The position numbers were made by a program, and so were the translations under genes. Shown here in pieces: positions 52,101 through 64,000 of a DNA stretch of 64,000 bases. Each line of letters starts with the position of its first letter. Positions within the stretch are counted from its first letter, which is position 1. Origin of the DNA: Daphnia pulex (lineage: Eukaryota; Arthropoda; Branchiopoda; Diplostraca; Daphniidae); the NCBI RefSeq assembly GCF_021134715.1, contig NC_060022.1, positions 3,663,001 to 3,727,000 on the forward strand, written 5' to 3'. The notes below the pieces were generated by a model that searched no databases, was not told the DNA's origin, and saw nothing but the letters and a program-made list of their open reading frames with translations.

Positions 52101-55100
52101 CAAACATAACTCGTTTGGTTGAGTGGCGGGGAGGCTCAGTTACTACCCATGGAAACGAAATATACTTAGGCGCTTATCCTTTGATATAATCTGATGGAAT
52201 CCCCCTTGAAATGATAACTGTGTGTAGTAACGTTATATAATAACTTGATCCGGGCGTTGGCCCCCCTGAACCAGTAATACTTAATAATAATTAGGAGCTA
52301 GTGCAAATCAGATTTATCGAGTCCTACCTGAGTGGGAGTCGTTGCTGTTGGCTCGGCTATGGCGTCCACTGCTCGATTCTGTCAAGTCAAATAATAAAAT
52401 TCGATTGATTAGTTCTTCTTCTTTTGATTGGCACGCTAAAGGCCATAAGGTGACGTCATAATTTTGAATTGAAATTTTACTGTGGCTTTTGACGCTGCTG
52501 TTGCTGATGGGCAGGAAGGAAACGGTGCCACTGCTGCTGTTGCTGCTCTGATTGTGGTGCTCGCTCTTGGCCTCCAGCAACATGAGCGACGAGCTGTTCT
52601 GCCCGCCGCCGCTGCCCAGGTGATGGTGGTGGTGGTGGTGATGATGGCCGTGGTGGTGGTGATTCCCGCCGTTGTTGTTGTTATTCTGATTGCTGCTGTT
52701 GTTGTTGTTGTTGTTGGTCTGGTCGTGGTCGTCCTTGCAGAAGAGGTTGCCGTCGTCACGCAGGGCAAATTCGTCGCCCGGCACCAACTGGCGCTGGCAC
52801 AGGGCGCACCGGAAGCACTCGATGTGGTAGATCTTGCTCTTGGCCCTCATCACAAAGTCGGAGCGGCTGAAGCCCAGCCCGCACTTGTCGCACTTGGCAC
52901 CAAACAACCTTTTGGCCCAATTGCAATCGAATCAAATCAAATTAAATGATCCCGTCACGAAATTGAATGAAATGTTTTATTATAGGCCTATGGCAACCTT
53001 TTGATTGGCTGTTTTTTTTATTATTTGATTATTTGATTTGTTACCTGACGTAATCCCGGCGGCAGAAGGTCTTGCCGTCGCGGACGAAGCAGGTGCAGTT
53101 CTCGTCCAGGAAGATGCCGCACTCGACGCACTTGAGGCAGGAGGCGTGCCACTCCAGGTCGGGCGCCACCCGCAGGATGTACTGGTCCTGGATCGGCGAC
53201 CCGCAGCCCACGCACAAACTGCTGCCGGACGTCGCAGAGTTATTGACGCCCAGGCTTCCGACTGCGCTGTGACTGGAAACGGTGCGGACCGGACCCGGGA
53301 CCGAAGACGGGACGATGGGACCGGGACCGACGGACACGGCAGCGGCCACAGTCACGGCCGACACCGACGAATGGTGCTGCTGCAGCGGATGGTGGTGTAG
53401 GTGGTGGTGATGCTGCCCTCCACCTACTGCGAAAATTAAAAATTTCATTTCATTTATATGAATTCATCTCAATTTTGATCTAAAATCATCAAAGTTACAC
53501 ACAAATAGGCCCCCGGGACAAAAATGTGAAAAATGGAATTCCGGTGGGAGGGACCATAGAATAATATCTCCCCCACACATTGTGTGTTTGATCAACTCCT
53601 TTTTATTTTTTTCGGTGATGAATGAACCACCAGCAGTTCATCAATTTCACGTCCGATAGAGTTCACCAGAAGGCCTATACTTATATGTACCGTAGTTTAT
53701 ATATCAGATTATTCCTAAGGACAAACGATTTGAGCCTACAAAATATTATTGATGACACGTACACAAAAGGAAAAGAGAGAGAGAGGCCTACGTCAATATT
53801 ATAGCGAGTAAAAGCGCTGAATCACATCATCAATAATCGGAGCCCAACAACTTTTCGTAGGTGGGAAAACCAACCCCACACCAAAATATATTTTTTTAAA
53901 TAAAGAAAGGAGCGGGGTGATAAATAGATGGACATAGTCCCTGTCATCGGCTGGGGGGGGGGGGGGGGGTTGGTTTTATTTACCCTCGTCTCTCTCCTCT
54001 CTTGTTTTTCCGGCTAATTGCTGATGGCCCTGGCCCTGGCTCCTGCTGATGATGTACTTTCGCTATATATATGCCCGTCCGTGCACGCGCCGGTATAGTG
54101 CCAGCCCCCCCTTGTCAACCCTCCTGAGGGCTATCGCACCTTTTTCTCTGCTCTTTTGTTCTCTCATCATTCGACCCCCCATCAGGGCAGGGCTAAACAG
54201 CTGTCACCAGCTGTGTGACTCTATGGGCCTATGCACAGTTCCCACACACACACCTATAGAAAGACTATCCAATTGATTTGGTTCCACCTTTTTCCTTTTA
54301 CCTGCGTCATAAATTTTAATTCACATTGAAAATAAAAAAAAAGGTGGGGGATTGAATTTCAATTGCGTCATTCGTTCGTGACTGGTGTGGCTATTCTGGG
54401 CTTCAAGACACATGTCTGCAGGGGGGGGGGGGGGGAGCTGGTATACACCGAGCGCACACAGACGTAGAGAGTCTAATATGTGTAACTCTGGTACATGCAT
54501 AAGATTCTTTCGGGGATCCGGACCACCTTAGTCGTCCGTGGTGGGTGACGGGCCAGCAGCAGTCGCAGGCGCCACTGTCAAGTTATGGACGTGATAAGCA
54601 TCGCCCGCTCTTCCTCTTCCCTTTTTCGTCTCTTTTTCTTCTTCTTCTTCTTCTTCTTCTTCTTCTTCTTCTTCTATACACAAAAAATCTTTTTTTCTTT
54701 CTTTCTTTGACTTTTTGTCTTTCCTTCTATCCTGTGTGTGTATACCCCAGCGCGCCTAATGTCTCTTCATAATGATATCTTTTACCTTTTTCTTTTTTTT
54801 TCTTGAATTTTTGACTGTTTTTAATTTTCTCTAATGGATTGTGTAAACGGAATATTTTCCGACGACCCAACTATTAAGCGCGCCAACGATTTGAATTTTT
54901 AAATTTCCCACCGAAAAAAAAAAGATTTCTTTTTTGTCGCTTGTATCAGGAAGTCGATTTTATTATTTTAAAAAAATTTGTTGTTGAAAATTTCGTGAGG
55001 AGATGATTTTGTTTTATCGTGTGGGAACTCGGGGAGATTATGTCAATCATATATTTCCAATGCCCAGAAACCCGAGCCGGAAGATAAGGCAATCCTCCCC

Positions 55101-56859
55101 CCCTAAACGAAATTCATTCACGACGGACAGTGTCAATATTTTCCTATTTAGATCGGTCACTTTATTTTCTATCGGAGCTCTCTTGGCAAATGTTGAAAAA
55201 GAGATTTGCATGCAACTCTGCACACGGGAGAGGATTAGATACATAGGCAGACACGTCAATTAAATTTTAAAAAATCCGAAAAGAAAACGTAACAAACAGG
55301 AGAGAGAAAGAGGGGGGGGGGACGCTGGATGCGGATGGTTGCTTTTCAATCGGCTTATTTCAATAGAATGATTTTGAGGGGGAAGATTATTTACCATATA
55401 ATAAATATAATACACATACACAGTCGATGCGGCAGCCACTTGACCGGGTAATTCAAACGCGGATAATCGGTCAGAAAAAAACTGGCGCTAAATTTGAAAA
55501 CGAAATCAAAATCGGCGACCGGATTATAAATTTTTGAACCAATGAAAAACTAGGAATTGGAACCAACACAAAATGCCCAGTGTCGTCCATGTTATTATGC
55601 CCGATTACGTCTAGCTAGATTCGCTCAATAGTCAGAAAAGAACGACCGCAATAACAAATAGGACGAATAGAAAGTGTAGTGGAATAATAAATTGGCAATG
55701 TGTTGGACAAAGAGATAAATAGAAATTGGGGGGAATTTTATCAAAAGCGAAAAAGAGCTGAGCTGCTGCTGGCTGGCTGGCGAACGAAATAAAAAAAAAC
55801 TATGCGGACCCCCGGTTGCTGCTGCTGCTGATCAATGGAAAAAACAACAACAACAGCGGGTCGATTCAAGAGTGATGGCCGATTGAATTGACAGCAAAGG
55901 TCGCGTGCAATTTTCGGCTGCTATTGAGGAATGAGAGAGAGAGAGAGAGAGACCTTGCCTTGGATCGCCAATGTTTTACAGCATTTCAATTCCAATCGAA
56001 TAGTTTGCGACAAACAGAATCGGCCATTCGATTTGACATTGAGGAGATTTTGGTCGAGATTTTCCCCATGTTTGCTTGTGTCATTCTGTTACCGGGCTGC
56101 TGCTTGCTGCTGCTGGGTGGGAGGCAAACGTTTGGCCAATGTAGGCCACGCACAGTGGACGATTTCGCAACTCTGCGATTGCGCTATGTACGACCGTTTA
56201 GCGATTTATTTTCTGCTAGTGTAAAGCAGTACGACAACGGAGTCTTATAGCATTGATTTTATTTTTAGTTTTTTTTTTTAGTTTTTTGGGTTTGAAGGCG
56301 ATACATAGCCGACGGCGGCGGGACGGCATTAAAATCACCCGCAAATGTTTTCGGTATTTTGGCATTTCTTTTCTTTTTTGACTTTTTCAACAGACGAATA
56401 ATTTTAAAAGGCCGGGCCCACCGACGTCGTCTAAACGTTCTGGAGATTTCACAATTTTTAAAAGATCAAATTGATTCCCATTAGGAAAAGGGGATTACCT
56501 CTCAAGGGGCTAAAAAGAAAAAAAGGAAAAACGATATTATCCAATTTAAATGTTATCTGGGAATTCCGCGATATGGCGGTGAAAATGCTGATATCGGACT
56601 GATGATTGACCGTGACCAACACCGGTTCGTGCGGCATCTTTTTCACGCGTCACCGGCCACGATTCAAAAAATTATGACAGGAGCGAATGAAATCAAAAAT
56701 GATGATTGATGGAAACAAAAACAACAATAGAGTCCCCCCTCCCCCTATATAGCCTAGCGCATCTTATCAATGAAATTCAAATAAAGAAAGAAATAAATAA
56801 TCAAAAATTTCCAGTTTGGAAATTCACTTACGGAGGAGAGGCTGCTGTTCCGTCTGCAT
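39823..56859 (-). CDS. tup: LIM-homeodomain transcription factor Islet/tailup
   Basis: Nuclear DNA-binding factor that specifies motor neurons and heart/dorsal tissue in bilaterians. Minus-strand exons in transcript order: 56859-56832 (MQTEQQPLL), 53426-53045, 52908-52481, 52378-52328, 48087-47726, 46314-46027 and 40134-39823, 616 residues with every phase matching. LIM1 is at about 81-135 ([31 protein letters not shown]); LIM2 at about 143-199 ([20 protein letters not shown]). An Asn/His-rich linker follows. The homeodomain at about 346-407 is nearly identical to vertebrate ISL1 ([34 protein letters not shown]). The C-terminal region holds [14 protein letters not shown], a Gly run and [20 protein letters not shown], the LIM-binding motif, and ends in a His/Gln-rich tail. 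The first exon (28 nt) rests on phase and a good donor only. Confidence 0.93.
40135..46026 (-). other. Large tailup intron (last intron)
   Basis: About 5.9 kb without a supportable gene. Contents: an (AAT)n run at 40151-40196, many A/T and GAAG/TTC tracts, CA/TG runs (44306-44324, 45190-45208, 45876-45894), and a 14-base C run near 44,762. Isolated regulatory-looking strings (CACGTG at 41,898, ATTTGCATAAAT at 43,260) may be enhancer sites, which the sequence alone cannot prove. Confidence 0.6.
40151..40196. repeat. (AAT)n microsatellite
   Basis: About 15 uninterrupted AAT units next to an A run, immediately upstream of the acceptor of the last tailup exon, where it may stand in for part of the polypyrimidine tract when read on the minus strand. 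Confidence 0.95.
48088..52327 (-). other. Large tailup intron before the homeodomain exon
   Basis: About 4.2 kb. Mostly CA/GA microsatellite-rich DNA. The segment 50,176-50,920 is markedly AT-rich and lies between two related repeats (see separate entry). A minus-strand open frame of 71 codons (50471-50256) lies in that segment; I recognise no family for it. Confidence 0.6.
50085..50936. repeat. AT-rich insert between two diverged direct repeats
   Basis: A sequence ending agctcacgaaatgattt occurs at 50159-50175 and again at 50920-50936. Similarity extends about 75 bases leftwards of each copy (gccatca...cgaaaa...), with mismatches and gaps. The intervening 745 bp is distinctly AT-richer than the surrounding intron. 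Confidence 0.6.
53427..56831 (-). other. First tailup intron
   Basis: About 3.4 kb with no supportable exon. Contains G runs of 17 (53953-53969) and 15 bases (54421-54435), a long TTC run (54637-54675), and a GA run near 55,933-55,952. Confidence 0.55.
54637..54675. repeat. (TTC)n microsatellite
   Basis: About 13 consecutive TTC units; GAA repeats on the tailup transcript strand. Confidence 0.95.
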
Positions 56860-59800
56860 CTCGGACTCGACGAGGACCAACGAGGGCGAAATTTTCGGGC
56901 CGCTCTCAGCACTCGACCAGCGGAGCACAATGTCAAACGATCAAACTCCACGAAACTGATGTTGTCTCGCGTCAAAAAACGAACGCACAATTCCAATTTT
57001 TTTTCCCGGGCGATTGGGGGGGGGGGGAAATCACTGGATCGGCGAAATATTCATAGGCCTAAATCGGCGAGTGAATTCAACTCGAAATTTCAACGCGTGT
57101 GTCACCAATAATCCTCGGTCACTGTTCGATTGTCGCTGGTGCAGTTGGGTCGATTCACGCACTTTCCCGACGGATTCGAAACTCCCGCCGTTGGCCGGTG
57201 TTCAAATGAAATCAAAACCAAAACCTAAAACACTTTTTCAAAAGTTTCGCTTGGCCCCTTTTTCGATTGTCCCAAAAAGAAAACCCGAACGACGAACCGG
57301 GGGAAAAATACACGAATCACAGTTGAGCGCGCCAAGGAGAGTCAAACGCAGAGCAGACGAATCTTGCGTTGCGTGAGTGATGCAGCCGACACTAAATAAA
57401 AATTTTCTTTCTTTTTTCTGATGAAGATGAAAATGAATTTCTGGAAGTAGAAGAAGAAGGTGAAACGAACGTCACTCTCGACGGACAAACAAAAAAACAC
57501 ACACGGGATGTTGGAACGGGTCAAAACGCCGTGTGGTTTGAAAGGCCCAGTCGAGTTGCTGCTGCTGCTGCTGGTGGCGGCGATGAATAAATAATCGAAA
57601 TGTCACTGGGGACAGAGTGACGTGAGGAACCGGACCGAAGCCACATCCAGCGGCGACTGCCCAGCCATCAGGCGCCTAGTCCCCAAGTTACAACCCAAAC
57701 CCCCCGAAAGGGACGACGAAAAGGGAAAAAAGAAAAATCAGAAAATAAAAGAGAAGAATAAGAGGAGAGAAAATGAGAATACCAAATTTCAGACTCCTCC
57801 TTCTCTCTCCCAACTCCCGCAACCTCACCTCGTCGCCACCGCCCATCGCCGGGGACTGATGGGCGGAGTTTGAATTCGTTCGTCCATTGGTCGAGTGGCA
57901 GGAGTCGACGGGCGATCCCGCCCAGTCTAGCGACTTGCCATTGGTGGCGTCTTTTATTTTCGACCCTCTTCGTGTGTTTGTTGCATTTTATTCTTTTCCT
58001 TTTCTTTTTCTTTTACACGATCGATCCGTTTGTGTGTGTGTGTGTGTGTGGCTGCCAAGGGGAAATGTATATTTCTCTAAATAAAATTTAAAAAAAAAAT
58101 ACAAAAATAGGAGCCAGTTAGGAGCCGAAGCAATTCAACATGGCATACATCAACTCATCTCTCTTGTTGGTCTCAACTCGTAGCTCGAATATTAAAAACG
58201 ATGGAATATAAAAATGTGATACGTCACACCAACGATACACAAGCCCGAAAAAAATCTGAAATTGGGGCGGGCGAAAATGGCCAACTCAAATATGTGAACG
58301 TCTACAACGTCAAGCCAAACTCCACTACTACTACGACATAGGCGCAGCACTTTGACAGCCGCCATCTTCTATACATTCACCAACACACGATGATGGAGAG
58401 AGAGAGAGAGTCTTCAATAAGATGAGAAGCCACAATCCCCCCCCCCCTCTTACTCCATGCAGAGTTTCTCTAAAAACCTCCGTGCTGCCAGAGTTGTATA
58501 GAAATGTTGCTGGGCTGTGCTGCTGCTGCTGTGGATGTCAAACTTTGAATCTCGGCCGTCTCTCCCTTGTATATATAAGCACTTGCTTGGTTTCTCTGCT
58601 GGGGTTTGGAACAGTGCAAGTGATTGTCCATAGCACACAGCCTATATTATTCAACCTACGATATCATCTAGTAGTTGAAGCGGAACAAGAACTCGAGAGG
58701 CTAATATTAGTCGGACTGGGGGGGGGGGCAGTCTCACAAGTCGATATTTATACACAGAGCAGAGCAGATAGTGGAGAAAGAGAATCAACAGAGCTGCTAA
58801 CTGGTAGTACGTGGGAAGGGAGATGGACCAAAAAAGGTCAAAGGTCGAACAGCGTTTAGCGAGCGGCTGTCAATGGGGGACCGGCTCTGTGGCGGCGGTT
58901 CGGCGGCGGTAGCGTTCGGAAAAATAAAAAGAAAAAAGAGGTGAGAAATACACAGCAGCCATCCACCACCACCACCACACCACCCACTAGCACCACCAAC
59001 AGTTCCGTCCTTTTTATTTGAAAATAGCCCAGCCAAAAACGGTGAATTGTATGTGTGTGTATAGAAGAGAGAGAGAAAAACCTTTGTCCAGGGCGCCTAT
59101 GCTGAGCTGCTGCTGCTGTATATACAGGAAAGTCTAAACAGTATTTAGCTTGAGAAAACGACGTGACCGCGCCACTCGGTCCCGGATTAACGGCCGGTTT
59201 AACACGCCGGTCTCAGCAGCAGCAGCAGCAGCACAGAGCAGCCAAGAGAGAAAACAAAAGACGAACAACATCATGCGCGTATGTGTGTAGAGGGGGGGAG
59301 GGGAAAGGAGACGTGATGCTTGTGTATAAACAAAACACGCGACTAAATTATAATTTCTACGAGATGAGAGAGAGACAGAGATAGAGAAAGAAAAGGATAT
59401 TTATATGAAAATCGCGTAGATATGCAATAACATATATACAGGACGGCTGGAATATAAATACAGGGGAAAAGAAAAACATGTTTATATGATGGCTGACGTC
59501 ACTATAGTTGTGTGTATATTATACACATCCTGCTGGCTGATGCGATGGTATAGAAAAACATCAATATCTCCGTTATGTTTTGACACCGGGCCGTTAGAAC
59601 AATTTCGGAAATATTATACAGAGACATGTGATTCGAGATTCTGCACGTATAGAGCCTGTTATTGAGGATGTATGTAGCCTATAGAATAATATTCGGAGAG
59701 TAAGACGTGGAATTTCAAAATTTTGGGGGCGGGAGGTTTAATCTTTTTTTTTCTTTTTTGGCGCCAAGTTCAAATTTCGTTATCAAATTGAATTTAAGAG

Positions 59801-62800
59801 CTCATCGGCATTTCATCCGAGATAGAAAAAGTAGAAAACCGCATTTTTTAAATGCATATTAAACAACTGCGCCGGAATAATCAAGACGCAATATACAAAA
59901 AAAAACAAACAAAAAAAAACAAGAGACAACTCTAATATCATTCCTGATTGACGAGATTTATATATATACGTATATACAGCACTCGTCCTCGCTATGTTTG
60001 TTATGTCATTTCTGGGAAAAGATTGACGGGATTGTCACGACGGCCTATATATCCCGCCATATTCTTATGGATTACGACGTGAAGAATAATAAGAATAAGA
60101 ATAATAAACACAAGGCCGGCCAATTGATCTAAATAACAGTTTAAGAAAAGCAGAAAAAGGAAAAGATAAGGACTTTATTTACTAAAACAACAACAGCAAC
60201 AGCAGCAGCAGCAGAGCAGATCGATCGATCGATCAAAGTGCTGGGGTATATATACGGTGGTGGTGGTTGCCGTCCCAGCAGCAGCACCATTGGCTTCACT
60301 CGAAGTCTTATAAAAGAAATAAATGTCTGTAAAATATATATATCTACTATACTATAGGCTCTAGCTGCTATATAGACTATTAAACAGCATTCCAACGAGA
60401 GAAAAAAAAAGGGATCGATAATCGATTGTGATGGCGAGGGGCGGGCGTGCTAGTTATTGATCAACTTCTTTTCTTTTCTCTTTCTCTTTCTTAACCGGAT
60501 CTCTCTCCCTTTTGCTTTTGTATCTATCCGATATAATATTTATCGTATCCTTGATGTATAATGATCTATTGCCTTTACACACACACGTCGCATTCGATAC
60601 TCCTGTACATTCCATCTATGTTAGATTTTTAATAGTACGTAAGCCATACGTCCTCTCTGAGCTGCTGCCGATCACTTCAAACATTTAGACAATCCGGTTC
60701 TTAATCTCTTGTCCCCCCTTTTTGATTGAATAGAATATACTGTATACCTGCCATTTGAAATATTATTTCGATAATTAGCCTAAATAGATTACAACTACTT
60801 TAGAGGCTGGTATGGACAAATGTGTGCGTCGGAAGGTCTATATAATATTGGAGAGATGAAAAATCTATGATGATTTGAAATTTTGATCAATCAGTTGAAA
60901 TAGAGGCGCCATGTGTCAGTTGGGGTAATAATAATATTAATACACACAACAATATTTAGAGTCGACTCTATTTCTAAAAAAAAATATGACGGATGGAGAC
61001 ACGTGCTCTCTTCGATTTCCTCCTCTATAATTCCGTATGCACATACCGGAGAAGAAGAAAAAAAGAGATGGACATTGAAAGGAGAGATTAGCCGATCAGC
61101 AGTCTAAACATCAGTCCAGTTTCCCTATATACACGTACATCAATGGTGGAAGACAGTTGCTGCTGGCTGCTGCTGCTGCCGGATGATGGAAGTTAATCCG
61201 CAGCAACATCAGCTGTGTACAGACAAGATCAGACCCAGAATTTTACCATATCTAATATTCTAAAGTGATTTGGAAAAAACATTTTTCTTAAAGACAAAAA
61301 GAAAAGAAAAATTCTTTTTTTTCCTGTACATTGGATTGACTTGACTAGCAGCACATGCTGTACACAGTCTATATACTCCCTAGTTCAAGAGTAGTCTAGA
61401 AGAAATAATTTATATCTGTGCGTAGAAATATTGATAAAAGAAGAAAATCTACATCTCTAGCCTCCAATCCAACCGGAATATCTATATCTCTATACTTCTA
61501 AATGCTATGGGCATCTCAACATTTGACAGCTGATGGGAGAGTTTTAAGTCAAAATCCTGGCCGGAAGGGACAGATCAGCTGATGGGCCGAAATAAGAAGT
61601 ATAAAGGTACATATATACCAAAAAGAAAAAGAAAAAAAAAAGTAGAAAAATAGAAATTGGAGGGGCTGGAATAAGAATAAAAAAGTCATCCCATAGCTTT
61701 TTCTCTCTCTCTCTTTTTATGTGTGTGTGTGTGTGTTCGTGTTGTTGCCATGGAAATGTACTATAGAGCTCGCCGCTCTGCTGCTGATGTAAAATGAAGA
61801 AGAAGAGGAAGAAGAAAAAAAAGCTTCCATCGAGTGCTCTGTTCGGGTAGCGCCGCCTGACCGCCGCCCGCCCGCCCGCCCGTCGTACACACACACAACC
61901 TCGTAGGTTGCGCTCGGCCGCCGCCACTATTTTTCTTTTTTTTTTTTCGTTTTTCCTTCTTCTTTTTCCTTATCAGACAACTGCATGTCAAATTGTCTGT
62001 TGGATGACGGGGGCTTTCGCTGACGTCCAGTCCAGCACCGAGCAGCCCATCACCGACCAATTCCCCCCATCCCCGGAAAAAAAAATTCAAAATTAATTTT
62101 TGAATAAATTTTTTCGAAAAAAAAAAAAGTGCGCACGATTGTTGTGTGGTGTGCCATGATGGCAGTGCATTGAGAACAACCAAATCTAAACTCGCCCGGA
62201 TAAATTCGGATCAATCAAATCATTATTATTCCTTTTTATATTGAAGAAAGAATAAAAGAAATGGGCGTGACTTGATGTTTCATGTATAAAATTCATCAAA
62301 TAAATATGGATAAAAGCTGGTGGACGGCTGCCAACCAACCACAATGCGACCAGCATCTTTTTCCCATTTATTTCTTGGATCCTATACACATTGGACGACG
62401 CATTAGCATATCCGGTCGTATCACCCTCGTATTATAAAACAACGGGCTGTGCATCTACCCGTTTCCAACAGAAACAGATTTACATTATCCTTTAGATGAA
62501 ATGCTAATAATCACGCCGAATGTTCTTCCCCGCCAAATTCAAAAATTCAAAAAAAAAATTCAACCAGCGACTAACCACAGGCCTATAACTTTAGCAGCAG
62601 TCAAAAACCTTCTCTTTCCATATGTACATTTTTGACGGATGGACTATCGACATTTTGTTATCGACATTCTATGCGAAAAGAAGAAGAAGAAGGTTCTTCT
62701 TTTGGGGCTGTCAAGAAAAGAATTTCTTCCCTCCTGAAAAAAAGAAATCAGATGGGGGACCTCAAAAAAATAAAATAAAAGGGGGGCCACAGTACATAGT

Positions 62801-64000
62801 AGTAGTACAGATATGGCTGGTTACTAGTTGGCATCGCACACACAGCACGCGAATGAAAAGAATCGAAAGAAAGCGGATCTGGTTCCGCCATCAGTCTCCT
62901 CCACCTCCGCAGCAGAACATCAAAAAACGATCAAAAAGGTCCAATTCTTTATTTTGATTCCCTTTTCCAGCGTAGTAGTGTGTACATAGGAAAGAGGATT
63001 CACACAATAGGAAAGAACTAGTAAAATAAAATAAAAAGAGACAATAGGAAATGATGGAGCAAAAGGATTTGACCTGAGCTCTGAGCTCTGTGCTGTACAG
63101 CAGTAGTATAACTACAGACATGATGGCTTTTTGCTCTTTGTGGTTTGTCCCTATTGGTGCATCATCTTTTGTTGGATGAGGACTACTACCGGCTTATAAA
63201 AAGAGAGAGAGGCTGGTGGGTACTGTACATGTACACAAGAGTTGTCGAGCTTGATGGCAAAAGCCAAAAGGATATAAAAGGCACGGCCCAGCAGCCTCTA
63301 TCGAAAAGAATGGCAGTTGATGGACAACAAGTGACAAAATATATAGATAGACCTCTTCTACTTTTTTGAACTATAAAGAGTCATTAGTTTGGACGATTGG
63401 GGGGTCAAGGGTCACAACGGGAGGTCATCAGGTAAGGAAAAAACCTTTTTTTTTTTTAATTTTTATTATTTTGGCACATTCGAATGGGCCCCAGCAGGGC
63501 CCCAACACGTCAAGTGATAATTGCAGTGCGATATATTCAAAAGGGGTGGGTGTATTTCATCTCTCTACTCTCCAGTAACGTCAATATTTAGTCGTCCAGC
63601 TATAGAAGGGGGATCGAATCATTTTGGGGGGAAGCTGGAAGGTAATTGGATCTCAGAAGCGAGCGGCGTTCCTTCTCAGACTATCGTGTGACACGCTCCT
63701 CCATGTCTATATTTCCTTCCAACTCCTGGGCGCTAGCTGCAGATATTCATTTACTCCCCAATAATAGACAGTAAAAAAAAGAAGAGCGACAGTTTGTATG
63801 GAATATGAGACGTGTCGACGTCGCCGGCCTATGTATGTGTGTGGATAGAAGAAGAAAAAGTGTCACAAGGAGGTCAGAGACTGTCAATAATCCTTCCGTC
63901 ATCTCTCCGAGGACTCCGCCGGACAGACTCTGGTAAACAGCTCCACTTACCCTCCTCAAAACCTATTCCGACCGCACGACGTATGCTTTGTGGTGTCTAC
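56860..64000. other. Upstream noncoding region of tailup
   Basis: About 7.1 kb. It has no exon chain I can support on either strand. It is dense in GCTGCT, TATATA, GT/CA and GAAG tracts (for example the TG run at about 58,031-58,050 and AGC repeats at about 59,216-59,232). A long gene-free stretch beyond a developmental regulator is typical of cis-regulatory DNA, but I see no site that can be assigned to a factor with confidence. Confidence 0.5.

Overview
This window is arthropod nuclear DNA, most likely from a water flea (Daphnia). The evidence is short introns of about 60-100 bp, gene content of arthropod type (Crag, tailup/Islet, mitochondrial ribosomal proteins) and a Gly-X-Y collagen-like gene rich in GYNGAPG. 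No prokaryotic features are present. I assembled genes from open exons, GT-AG splice sites and reading-frame phase, and recognised families from conserved motifs. No database search was run, and the species is an inference.

Positions 1-29,000 are gene-dense. In order they hold: the 3' end of one decaprenyl-diphosphate synthase subunit 1 (PDSS1) copy; mitochondrial trifunctional protein beta subunit (HADHB); mitochondrial ribosomal protein L32 on the minus strand; a complete second PDSS1; an IRE1-like protein kinase without the usual lumenal and RNase parts; HMG-CoA reductase; the 26-exon Rab GEF Crag/DENND4; and a secreted collagen-like protein. All reading-frame phases close across every junction I propose. 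HADHB (acetyl-CoA), HMG-CoA reductase (mevalonate) and two PDSS1 copies (ubiquinone side chain) lie within 15 kb and belong to connected metabolism.

Positions 29,000-39,800 are gene-poor and rearranged. A giant imperfect palindrome (30,633-37,202) has arms of about 2.96 and 2.68 kb around a 937-bp spacer. The spacer carries a broken mRpS35 copy, and the inner edge of each arm lies inside the last part of that pseudogene's second exon. One arm holds a 366-bp foldback (hairpin) element, and the other arm holds only its 109-bp outer remnant. A small remnant resembling NURF301/BPTF lies just outside the palindrome.

Positions 39,823-56,859 are occupied by one minus-strand developmental gene, tailup/Islet (two LIM domains, homeodomain, LIM-binding region, His/Asn/Gly-rich tracts), spread over 17 kb with large repeat-rich introns. 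Positions 56,860-64,000 appear to be its upstream noncoding DNA, rich in microsatellites, with no gene I can support.
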